Shown here piece after piece: positions 1 through 5,939 of a stretch of 6,124 nt of DNA. A model generated the notes under the pieces. It did not search any database. It worked only from the letters and a program-made list of their open reading frames with translations, and was not told the DNA's origin. Within the stretch, counting starts at the first letter, position 1; each line of letters opens with the position of its first letter. Position numbers and translations under genes: made by a program. The stretch lies in contig JAPTVL010000078.1 of assembly GCA_028065725.1 (NCBI GenBank), forward strand, positions 1 to 6,124, written 5' to 3'. Source of the stretch: Betaproteobacteria bacterium. GTDB lineage: Bacteria; Pseudomonadota; Gammaproteobacteria; Burkholderiales; Rhodocyclaceae.

Positions 1-113
1 GTCAGCGCACCCTGCTGAATCAGCAGTTCCCCCAGGCGCAGCGCGTCGGCGCCCTCTTGGTCGGCAGGCCGGGCCTGTGTGCTTCGCCGGAACGAGGACA
101 GCATGGCAGACAT
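1..113 (-). CDS. pilQ: PilQ-like type IVb pilus assembly ATPase, N-terminal fragment
   Basis: Only the first 37 complete codons lie in the window; the rest runs off the left edge. The visible protein starts MSAMLSSFRRST and contains LRLGELLIQQGALT at about residues 25-38. That motif is typical of the N-terminal domain of GspE/PilB/MshE-type secretion ATPases (LGELLxxxGxIT). In type IVb pilus operons the cytoplasmic hexameric ATPase PilQ directly follows pilP and powers pilin polymerisation, so motif and position agree. The ATG at 113 is preceded by GGAG at 121-124 with 7 nt spacing, and lies 1 nt after the pilP stop; an internal ATG at 104 is an alternative. Walker A and B motifs are outside the window, so the ATPase assignment rests on the N-terminal motif and synteny. 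Confidence 0.72.
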   Translation of the reverse strand, partial: MSAMLSSFRRSTQARPADQEGADALRLGELLIQQGAL

Positions 114-114
114 T

Positions 115-603
115 TCAGAACTCCAGGGTGCGGCGCACCGCGCCCTTGGCCAGCACCACGGTGTGCGGCGCGATCGTGGCCACATGCCATCCGCCGGGCA
201 AGGCGAACCCCGGGGCCACCTCGTGCGCGCGACCGTCACCATCGATCAGAAGCGCGGTGTACCGCCCGTTGAATCCACTGATTTCCGTGACACGCCAGGA
301 CGATGCGCCGGCATCGTCGGCGCGCGCACCACGCAGCGGAAGAGCGCCGTACCCCTGCGCCGCCCCGGCCATCGGCACGCTCGGAAAGCCGGGCTGCATG
401 GCGTTGGTGGATTGCGGCTTTCCAGCATCGGCGATCTCGGCCTTGAGCTTGGCGATCTCCGCCTGCGCTTTCAGCACCGGAATTTGCGCCTGGAGGCTCG
501 AGAGCTGCGCGGCGGGCGTGGTTTGCGCGCTCGCCTGCCCGGAATGGGCAATGCATCCGCAGGTCGCCACGACGGCCATGAGGCGACGGAATTCACTGGA
601 CAT
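115..603 (-). CDS. pilP: Type IV pilus biogenesis protein PilP (periplasmic)
   Basis: This encodes 162 aa. A hydrophobic N-terminus (residues 8-20) ending in QASA/QT suggests export, with signal peptidase I cleavage near residue 26. Next comes a short heptad-like helix (residues 33-60: LSSLQAQIPVLKAQ followed by AEIAKLKAEI), a Pro/Gly/Ala linker (62-100), and a C-terminal beta domain from WRVTEISGFNGR (103) through LPGGWHVATI (135-144) to VVLAKGAVRRTLEF. Coil, linker and LPGGW-type beta domain is the layout of the PilP family of thin-pilus operons, thought to join inner-membrane PilO to the secretin complex. The ATG at 603 has AGGAG at 610-614 with 6 nt spacing, and overlaps the pilO stop by 11 nt. 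The frame stays open far upstream, to 1521, but that part is antisense-free shadow inside pilO. The domain match is recognised by eye, not by a profile search. Confidence 0.85.
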   Translation of the reverse strand: MSSEFRRLMAVVATCGCIAHSGQASAQTTPAAQLSSLQAQIPVLKAQAEIAKLKAEIADAGKPQSTNAMQPGFPSVPMAGAAQGYGALPLRGARADDAGASSWRVTEISGFNGRYTALLIDGDGRAHEVAPGFALPGGWHVATIAPHTVVLAKGAVRRTLEF

Positions 604-1999
604 GAGGATCTCCTGGGGGATTGCCTGCGGACATCGGACCGAAGCTCGGCGCGGGCATGGGGTTGGGGCGAGGCATGGCAGAGAGCACCGGCAGCGGCGG
701 CACGCCCCTGCGAGATTGGGAGACCGAGGCACCGGCTGTCTGGAATTGGGACTGGGGTTGCGGCTGACCGACGTACAGCGAGCCTGCCAATGTCCATCCA
801 GCACCATCCCAGGCGATACGCGTCCAGCGCAGACCGGGCACTGCGTCAGACGGCTGCTGCATGCCCAGCGCCCAGGGCGGTGCCGGAAGTTCGATGCCGA
901 CGGACCAGATCGTCCACGGATCAGCAGGGATCTTCTGCTGGGCCACGGGCGCGGCGCCCGGGAGCCCCGTGGGCCGCTGCTGGGAGGCAGAACTGGTGAG
1001 CGACATCGGAAGGCCCAGCGTCTGTGCCATGCCCCGGATAGCGCGCTCGGCCGGGTCACTGGCGAGAATGGCTCCGGCGCCGGGTGGCAGGGGCCGTGCC
1101 AATGGCAGAGAGGCCCTGACGGTATTCCCATCGGCAGACAGCACGCCGGCCTGCGTGCGCAGGTCAGTGCCGCCCATGCGGCTCCAGGTCCGATCGACGG
1201 TGGTCTGTCCACCAGGGCCCTGGAGGCAATCCCAGGCGGACAGCACCCAGCCGTCCTGCGCCAATGGTGTCGCGTCGAATGCCCGGCCACATGCCTGCAG
1301 GAAATCTGCGGCTGACGCCAGCTGCGTCCACGGCAGGATGGCTGCGGCCTTCGGCACCCTGGCCGCCATGGCGGCCCGCAAAGCCTGCTGGCGCGCCAAC
1401 GCTTCCTGCCGCTGCTGGGCCACGGCTTGCTCGTGACGATGCCAAAGCATGAGCCCTGCTGCTGAAACCAGCAATAGAGAAGCGCCGCCGACGGCAGGAG
1501 CCCGCCAGGGTCTGGACTCACTGTCCAGCACAGGGAATGAGCGCTTGCTGCCCGAGATCAGGCTCAAGACCGCGTCGGCGTCGCCGTCGACGTATTCCCA
1601 TCCGCCGAAAGACGCATGCCGGGCCCGCGCCTCCTCGATGTCGTCGCGGTTGCCGATCACATCGCCATCGGGCAGGATTTCCTGGTTGTCGCGCACGGCG
1701 ATGTACCAGTAGAGTCCGTCACCCAGATCGAAGATGCCGAGCCACGGTTCAGGCTTGGCGTCCGCCACCAGGGCACCCAGCGATTGCATCGCCACAGCCT
1801 TGCGTCCCAATTCCAGGGAGGCAAAACCGGTCTGGTGGCTGCCCATGCTGGTCCGGCGCCGGCACACCCAGCGGCCCCGCTCTTTGGCTGCGCCGCGCAG
1901 TGCCTTGGTCGTGGGTGCGCGGTCTTCATGCCGCCAGCGCATGCCGACGACCAGCTTGCGCTTGTCGCACGGCAGTTGAATGATGCGGGCCGCGCTCAC
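593..1999 (-). CDS. pilO: Type IVb pilus accessory protein PilO (PilO2 type)
   Basis: This encodes 468 aa of the thin-pilus PilO family (pilin accessory protein), an inner-membrane platform component that works with PilP, PilQ and PilR. The N-terminal cytoplasmic part (1-165) begins with the family-like strand KRKLVVGMRW and contains the aromatic stretch LGDGLYWYIAV (92-102) followed by the acidic DGDVIGNRDDIEEAR (111-125). A single transmembrane segment spans about 168-186 (SLLLVSAAGLMLW), followed by a Gln/Ala-rich coiled coil (187-212) and a periplasmic domain ending near GSLYVG (406-411). The last 57 residues form a Pro/Gln-rich tail that looks disordered. The start is GTG at 1999, overlapping the pilN stop as GTGA. 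No strong Shine-Dalgarno is visible, so coupling to pilN translation is likely. Starting at the internal ATG (residue 20) would remove the first beta strand and is less likely. Confidence 0.87.
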   Translation of the reverse strand: MSAARIIQLPCDKRKLVVGMRWRHEDRAPTTKALRGAAKERGRWVCRRRTSMGSHQTGFASLELGRKAVAMQSLGALVADAKPEPWLGIFDLGDGLYWYIAVRDNQEILPDGDVIGNRDDIEEARARHASFGGWEYVDGDADAVLSLISGSKRSFPVLDSESRPWRAPAVGGASLLLVSAAGLMLWHRHEQAVAQQRQEALARQQALRAAMAARVPKAAAILPWTQLASAADFLQACGRAFDATPLAQDGWVLSAWDCLQGPGGQTTVDRTWSRMGGTDLRTQAGVLSADGNTVRASLPLARPLPPGAGAILASDPAERAIRGMAQTLGLPMSLTSSASQQRPTGLPGAAPVAQQKIPADPWTIWSVGIELPAPPWALGMQQPSDAVPGLRWTRIAWDGAGWTLAGSLYVGQPQPQSQFQTAGASVSQSRRGVPPLPVLSAMPRPNPMPAPSFGPMSAGNPPGDPHVQ

Positions 2000-3735
2000 A
2001 GCAGTCTCGCGGAGATCACCACGGCCAGGATGCTGTCGCTGCTGGATGCGTCCACGCCGCCACCCAGCAAAGGCATTTCAGGCGATCCGACGCCGTTGTT
2101 CGTGACCGAGGCACCACGCTGGCGGTAGCCGGTCAGCACCAGAGTCTGGCCGGACTTGAGCGACACCATCTGCTGGAACGTGGTCTGCGCGATGCTCGGC
2201 AGCTGCAGCGAGCTGCCGCCGCTGGTGATCGTCTGGATGCCCAGCAGATCGCTCAAGGTCATGTTGACGTCGAGCAGGATCCTGCCGTCGACCACCTTAG
2301 GCAGGAACGTGGCGGTGAAACCCACCGTCACCGTGCCCGATTGCAGGGCAGTCGACGATCCGCTGGTCGAGGTCAGCAGGCTGGTGCTTCCGGCCAGGTA
2401 ATTGACCTGCTTAGCCGCCTGGATGGCCAGCATCTGACCGTTGCTCGTGACGCCCGAACGGGACACCACCTGCGACACGTCGCCCAGGGTGGAAAGCGCC
2501 TGCACCGCCAGACTCGAGCCGGTCAGAGGACCCGACAGGATGTTGGCACCAAACGCGAACGGTGTCTGGCCTCCGGTCACGGACGGTACCGGCGCGCCGG
2601 CCACTGAAATTCCGGTGTGGCCGGAAGCGTTCTTGTAGGCCAGGTTCAGCCCAACGCCGTAGTTGTCCTCGCGGCCGGTCTGCACGTTGTAGACATGCAC
2701 GTCGACAACCACCTGCTTCTGCATGTCGGCGGCGAGGCTCTTGACCCAGTCGGACACGCGCTCGAGTTGTGGCGGTGTCGCTGTCACCGTCAAGATGCCG
2801 AGCGATTTGTCGACGTTGACAACGGCGCCGGTGCCGGCGACCGAGGCGGCAGCCTTTTGCAGGCCGGCCCAGTCATCGACGGACAACGTGCCACTCATCA
2901 AGGTGCTGCCGGAGCCGCCGCTGGACGATGCGCCCGTCGCCGTGCTTGAGGCACTTGTCGTTGACCCGCCGGCCATGCCGCCTGCGGCGCCCGTCATCGT
3001 TCCGCCGGTCGAGACGCCCCCCGTCGAGGAGGTCGATTTGGGCAACTCCGGCAGGGTCCAGGTTCTGGTCTCCGCGTGGAAGATGTGCACGCCGTCCAGT
3101 CCGTAGCGCCACCACACGCCAAAGCGCGCGGCGATGACGTCCAGGAAGCCATGGAGGCTGCCGGTATAGGACAACCGCGTCGGCCGGGCGATGGTCGCGG
3201 TGCGGTCGCCCGAAGCGCCGGCTGCGCCGACCGTGGGCACACCAAGCGCGGAGGCCACCAGGGACGCCTGGCCGCCTGCTGGCGATGGAAATGGACCGGG
3301 CATGCCAACAGGCGCTCCCATGGGCCCGGGTACCGCTGAGCCACCAACCGGTGAGTCCAAGCGCTGCCCCGGCCCGCTGGCCTTGGCGCCTGGCTGCGCG
3401 GACGCGTCCACCGTGACGGCAACACCGGTGTGTTGCACGATCCACGCCGCGAAGTCCTGCAGCGTCATTCCGGACACGTCGGCGCGCTCGAACGTGACGG
3501 CTTGCGTCAACGCCGGCGGCGGCGCTTTCGTCGGTCGCACGACCGCTCCCATCAGCCAGGCGCCCTGATGGACAGCGACGACCGGGCGCGATGGGGGCGG
3601 ATTGAGATTCGTCACCGCCTTGGAGCGGATGGCGGATGCCGTGGCGCGGGTCTGGCTGACCGAGGCGCATCCGGACAAAAGCGTGCTGGCCACAGCGATG
3701 GCCAGCAGTGACATGTGAATCGCGGTGCGTTTCAT
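1996..3735 (-). CDS. pilN: PilN-type lipoprotein secretin (outer-membrane pilus channel)
   Basis: This encodes 579 aa. It has a lipoprotein signal with lipobox LLSGC, so the mature N-terminal Cys is residue 23, as in R64 PilN. An N0-like domain is visible as VTFERADVSGMTLQDFAAWI (80-99), and continues after a Gly/Pro/Ala-rich insert (about 115-178) as RLSYTGSLHGFLDVIAARFG (187-206) and GVHIFHAETRTWTLPELP. A Gly/Ser/Thr linker (233-282) leads to an N1-like domain (283-335, with VVNVDKSLGILTVTATP), then the C-terminal secretin domain (about 340-579) with VGFTATFLPKVVDGRILLDV and the signature SLKSGQTLVLTGY (525-537). It forms the multimeric channel through which the pilus leaves the cell. The ATG at 3735 overlaps the upstream gene as ATGA and has AAGGA at 3745-3749 with 9 nt spacing. 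The open frame extends to 4110, but that part lacks a signal peptide and overlaps the transglycosylase. Confidence 0.94.
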   Translation of the reverse strand: MKRTAIHMSLLAIAVASTLLSGCASVSQTRATASAIRSKAVTNLNPPPSRPVVAVHQGAWLMGAVVRPTKAPPPALTQAVTFERADVSGMTLQDFAAWIVQHTGVAVTVDASAQPGAKASGPGQRLDSPVGGSAVPGPMGAPVGMPGPFPSPAGGQASLVASALGVPTVGAAGASGDRTATIARPTRLSYTGSLHGFLDVIAARFGVWWRYGLDGVHIFHAETRTWTLPELPKSTSSTGGVSTGGTMTGAAGGMAGGSTTSASSTATGASSSGGSGSTLMSGTLSVDDWAGLQKAAASVAGTGAVVNVDKSLGILTVTATPPQLERVSDWVKSLAADMQKQVVVDVHVYNVQTGREDNYGVGLNLAYKNASGHTGISVAGAPVPSVTGGQTPFAFGANILSGPLTGSSLAVQALSTLGDVSQVVSRSGVTSNGQMLAIQAAKQVNYLAGSTSLLTSTSGSSTALQSGTVTVGFTATFLPKVVDGRILLDVNMTLSDLLGIQTITSGGSSLQLPSIAQTTFQQMVSLKSGQTLVLTGYRQRGASVTNNGVGSPEMPLLGGGVDASSSDSILAVVISARLL

Positions 3736-4160
3736 TGAGATGGATCCTTCTTCAGTGCGGCGCTCAGGCGCCGGACCATGCGAGTGCGGTATTGATGAGC
3801 CAGCAAGGGGATGTGGCTGTGATACCAACCGAGCGCCGTCCAGAGGTCGCCTCCCGCCTGCTGGCGGTACAGCGCCAGAATTCCGGCCGCGACCGTGACG
3901 TTGAGGCAGCCGTCGTTCGCAACCCTGGCCGGAGTGATGCCGTGCGCGCGCAGCTTCCTGAGCCACAGCGTGTTGATCTGCGCCGGCCCGAGGTCGTAGC
4001 TGCCGTTGGCGTTGCGGCTCCACAGGCCGGGTTTTCCGCCCTCGTTCATGAGGATGCCTGCCAGCGCCCCGGGCGGCAGGCCGAAGTGCTGCGCCGCCTG
4101 CACCGTGCACTGCACGGTGGGTGCCGTTGGCGGATCAGCGGGAACCACGACCGCAAGCAT
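3732..4160 (-). CDS. Lytic transglycosylase, SLT family, of the pilus operon
   Basis: This encodes 142 aa, a short soluble-lytic-transglycosylase-fold protein predicted to cut peptidoglycan glycan strands so that the pilus can pass. Visible motifs are ILMNEGGKPG (36-45), with Glu40 as the presumed catalytic acid, the second motif SYDLGPAQIN (54-63) following NANG, and a third segment TALGWYHSHIP (108-118). Cys18 and Cys85 (NDGCLN) could form the disulfide seen in small family members. It begins 1 nt after the pilL stop with a purine-rich AGGGGG upstream and overlaps pilN by 4 nt, so it belongs to the operon. R64 has a transglycosylase called PilT elsewhere in its operon; here it lies between pilL and pilN, so no symbol is assigned. 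The N-terminus (MLAVVVPADPP) has no convincing signal peptide. The longer open frame, to 4382, overlaps pilL and adds no hydrophobic segment. Confidence 0.87.
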   Translation of the reverse strand: MLAVVVPADPPTAPTVQCTVQAAQHFGLPPGALAGILMNEGGKPGLWSRNANGSYDLGPAQINTLWLRKLRAHGITPARVANDGCLNVTVAAGILALYRQQAGGDLWTALGWYHSHIPLLAHQYRTRMVRRLSAALKKDPSQ

Positions 4161-4161
4161 G

Positions 4162-5229
4162 TCAGGCCCCCTGCCCTGCGGCATGCACCACCAGGGTCTT
4201 GTTCGCGGTGTAGACATCGGCGCGGATGTCGGCGCCGTTGGCGGCAAGCGCCTGAATGACCTGTGTTGCAGCCGCCCTGAAATCGCCCTGGAACTGCACG
4301 GTGTTGGGCACCAGCCAGTCCTGGGGAACATTCCAGACGACCTTCCAGCCCGAGGCGTGGGCCCAGGCATCCAGGCCGACACTGATGGCCTGATTCGCCC
4401 TGAGCGTCCACAGCGGGATTGGCTTGAACACGGGGATGCTTATGACTACGGCAGGCACCGCGGCTCGCACGCTTGGGCGTTGCGGCGCAACAGTCTGTTG
4501 GGCTGCAGCCGCTTTGGGAGCCGATTCCGACACGGGCGCAATGCGCAGCGTCTTGCCATCCAGGCGAGCCTGCAATCCCATCCCTCGCAGCATCGACTGC
4601 AGCGCGCCCCAGCGCGACCCCGGTGCCCAATGCGCAGGCGCGTTCAAGTTGGCAGCCAGAACTTCCAGTTGCAGGCTCGGCGCAAGGGATGGCGGCATGA
4701 GCATCTGAATCGCGTCGATCAGGTGCACGTCCCGCGCCGGCATCGCGGGTGCGTGCATTGACCAACCCTCGCCGCCCGCCGGCCTGCTGGGGACGGGTTG
4801 TCTCTCAGGCTCCTGCGCGGTCTCCCGGTGTTCAGGCCAGGTCTGGGTTGCCGTCGCTGCTGCGGCTGGCATCCCAGGAGATCTGGCTTGCGCCGTCGCA
4901 GCGGGAAGTCCGACCGTGACGCGACGAATGCGCGGTAAGCGGAAGATCAGCAGCGCGTGCGCGGGAACGTTGAAGCGCACGCCCAGACCGGCCGACTCGG
5001 CGGCTTGTCGGAGTTGCTGCTCCCAATCGCCCTGCTCTCCCCACGACAGCCGCGTGTCCGTGGGAATGCTGTTGTCGACGTTGATCTCATACGGCTGCGG
5101 CACGATCAGCGCCAACGCCGTGAGAAACCGCGCAGACTGGGCCTGCCTAGGCAGAACATCTGCCATCGCAGCAGGCAAACTGCAGAGGAGTGCGATCGCC
5201 ACCGCCAATTTGAACAAAGGTCGTTGCAT
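4162..5229 (-). CDS. pilL: PilL-like exported protein with C-terminal TcpQ-type domain
   Basis: This encodes 355 aa and is the first visible gene of the pilus operon. A signal peptide covers residues 1-23 (positive MQRPLFK, hydrophobic LAVAIALLCSL, cleavage at AMA/DV). Cys16 has Leu at -1, so a lipobox is unlikely, unlike the lipoprotein PilL of R64. Three modules of similar plan follow: residues 31-97 (ending LLIFRLP), 166-232 (ending GKTLRIAPV) and 272-352 (GWKVVWNVP to NKTLVVHAAG). They are separated by Pro/Ala-rich linkers (about 98-165 and 233-271). The last module matches the C-terminal domain of TcpQ/PilL proteins, which pair with the secretin and help it assemble or localise. The ATG at 5229 is chosen because it starts the signal peptide and has AAGGA at 5237-5241 with 7 nt spacing; the frame is open further upstream but overlaps the divergent gene. 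The family assignment rests on the C-terminal module and synteny. Confidence 0.8.
   Translation of the reverse strand: MQRPLFKLAVAIALLCSLPAAMADVLPRQAQSARFLTALALIVPQPYEINVDNSIPTDTRLSWGEQGDWEQQLRQAAESAGLGVRFNVPAHALLIFRLPRIRRVTVGLPAATAQARSPGMPAAAATATQTWPEHRETAQEPERQPVPSRPAGGEGWSMHAPAMPARDVHLIDAIQMLMPPSLAPSLQLEVLAANLNAPAHWAPGSRWGALQSMLRGMGLQARLDGKTLRIAPVSESAPKAAAAQQTVAPQRPSVRAAVPAVVISIPVFKPIPLWTLRANQAISVGLDAWAHASGWKVVWNVPQDWLVPNTVQFQGDFRAAATQVIQALAANGADIRADVYTANKTLVVHAAGQGA
5216..5220 (+). promoter_or_regulatory. Possible ribosome site (AAAGG) for the alternative start at 5228
   Basis: AAAGG lies 7 nt before the plus-strand ATG at 5228-5230, in frame with the VirB1-like gene. It is inside the pilL signal-peptide coding sequence. 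If used, the two divergent genes would have start codons sharing the CATG at 5227-5230. Codon composition of 5228-5320 argues against it. Confidence 0.25.
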
Positions 5230-5236
5230 GAAAGCG

Positions 5237-5241
5237 TCCTT
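5237..5241 (-). promoter_or_regulatory. Ribosome binding site of pilL (AAGGA)
   Basis: AAGGA on the minus strand lies 7 nt before the ATG at 5229. It decides this start over the longer open frame, which continues upstream without a ribosome site placed before a signal peptide. Confidence 0.7.
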
Positions 5242-5242
5242 G

Positions 5243-5265
5243 GTAAGGGGTCTCGTGACCCTTAC
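5243..5265. repeat. Inverted repeat just upstream of the pilL ribosome site
   Basis: The arm GTAAGG(G)GTC at 5243-5252 pairs with GACCCTTAC at 5257-5265: 9 bp with one bulged G and a TCGT loop. It starts 2 nt beyond the AAGGA of pilL. It could be an operator or an mRNA leader hairpin affecting pilL translation. The regulatory role is inference. Confidence 0.4.
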
Positions 5266-5281
5266 TGGCTTTCGGCTGGAC

Positions 5282-5302
5282 GTTGCACGGGGTCCGCGCA
5301 AC
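5282..5302. repeat. 21-bp imperfect palindrome, candidate operator
   Basis: GTTGC-A-CGG-GGT-CCG-C-GCAAC reads as a dyad with 8 of 9 arm positions paired around a 3-nt centre. It lies in the divergent region, its centre about 38 bp from that of the neighbouring inverted repeat. GC-rich DNA produces such dyads by chance, so the operator role is tentative. Confidence 0.35.
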
Positions 5303-5320
5303 ACGGCAGCGAACCTGGGT

Positions 5321-5911
5321 ATGGGGCCCATCACACTGAACGCCATCGAGGAGTGCGCACCGAAGGTAGCGGCCGTGACCATGGCGGCCATCGTCCAGCA
5401 GGAAAGCGGCGGCAACCCGCTGGCCTTGCACGACAACACAACCGGACAGTCGTACCGACCCGCAAACCTGGCTGAGGCGGCGAGGCTCGCCCACACGCTC
5501 ATCCAGGCGGGTCACTCGGTGGATCTGGGTCTGGCGCAGATCAACAGCAGGAATCTGCCCGCCCTGGGCTTGGATGCCGATCAGGTCTTCGACCCGTGCA
5601 GCAATCTGCACGCGGCGCAAGTCATCCTGCTGGGCGCCTGGGCGCAATCAGGCGGGTCGCTGCGAGGCGCCTTGTCGGCTTACAACACCGGAAACACAAC
5701 CGGAATTGCTGGAGCCCGTTACAGCGCGCGGGTCTATGCGCAGGCCGGCGTCGTTGTCCCCGCCATTCCAGGCGGCCGGCTGGCCCGATGGGCAGTGGAC
5801 AGCGTTCCCGTTCCACGCCCTGACCTTCCACCGATTCGGCCCCGCATCACGTGGACGCCCCAGGCCAGCCCGCTGGACCCAAAGGCCGTGGGTATGGCGC
5901 CTCAGTGGTGA
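5321..5911 (+). CDS. VirB1-like lytic transglycosylase (conjugation-type)
   Basis: This encodes 196 aa from the ATG at 5321. It shows the VirB1/SLT pattern: LNAIEECAPKVAAVTMAAIV, then the catalytic motif QQESGGNP (26-33, Glu28), VDLGLAQINSRNL (67-79) and the third motif LSAYNTGN (118-125). Cys12 and Cys93 may pair. The C-terminus (about 150-196) is proline-rich and probably disordered, as in VirB1 proteins. Such enzymes open peptidoglycan for type IV secretion systems, which fits a conjugative element. The start is uncertain. An ATG at 5228 with AAAGG 7 nt upstream would give 227 aa, but the extra 31 residues are not a signal peptide, their third-codon-position GC is about 63% against about 86% for the following codons, and they would overlap the pilL start. 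No good ribosome site precedes 5321. No signal peptide is evident with either start. Confidence 0.88.
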   Translation: MGPITLNAIEECAPKVAAVTMAAIVQQESGGNPLALHDNTTGQSYRPANLAEAARLAHTLIQAGHSVDLGLAQINSRNLPALGLDADQVFDPCSNLHAAQVILLGAWAQSGGSLRGALSAYNTGNTTGIAGARYSARVYAQAGVVVPAIPGGRLARWAVDSVPVPRPDLPPIRPRITWTPQASPLDPKAVGMAPQW

Positions 5912-5939
5912 TCAGCGCCCAAGACGGGCAACCTGATCA
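5909..5939. repeat. Nested inverted repeat between convergent genes
   Basis: The outer arms TGATCAG (5909-5915) and CTGATCA (5933-5939) enclose inner arms GCCC (5917-5920) and GGGC (5926-5929) with loop AAGAC. The outer arms contain the stop codons of both convergent genes. It could act as a bidirectional terminator or protect mRNA 3' ends, but no T tract follows it directly. Confidence 0.45.

Larger units (their letters stand above)
5230..5320. other. Divergent intergenic region between pilL and the VirB1-like gene
   Basis: If the plus-strand gene starts at 5321, these 91 nt must hold or border the promoters for both directions. It contains the pilL ribosome site and two dyads (listed separately). 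I searched both strands for -35/-10 pairs and found none close to the sigma-70 consensus, so no promoter is called. The pilL promoter could also lie further right, inside the transglycosylase coding sequence. Confidence 0.5.

Noticed and set aside
77..1315. Long plus-strand open frame of 412 codons
   Set aside because: It is antisense to pilP and pilO, has a low-complexity Arg/Ala/Pro/Cys-rich composition typical of GC-rich shadow frames, and has no recognisable motif. The minus-strand genes explain the DNA.
604..1521. N-terminal extension of the pilP frame
   Set aside because: The open frame continues into pilO but gives Arg/Pro/Cys-rich sequence. The ATG at 603 has a good AGGAG and starts a signal peptide.
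2890..3039. Gly/Ser/Thr-rich tract considered as a tandem DNA repeat
   Set aside because: The protein is low-complexity, but codons vary and there is no regular nucleotide period. It is an interdomain linker of the secretin.
2873..3670. Minus-strand 265-codon open frame inside pilN
   Set aside because: It is an alternative frame of the secretin gene with Arg/His/Gly-rich composition and no domain.
3736..4110. N-terminal extension of the pilN frame
   Set aside because: It overlaps the transglycosylase in another frame. The lipoprotein signal starts at 3735 and has its own ribosome site.
4046..4765. Minus-strand 239-codon open frame across pilL and the transglycosylase
   Set aside because: It is out of frame with both genes, Cys/Arg/Ala-rich, and without motifs. 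The two genes it crosses have clear family motifs.
4916..5227. Plus-strand extension of the VirB1-like frame
   Set aside because: It lies antisense to pilL's first module and signal peptide, and its composition does not resemble the enzyme domain.
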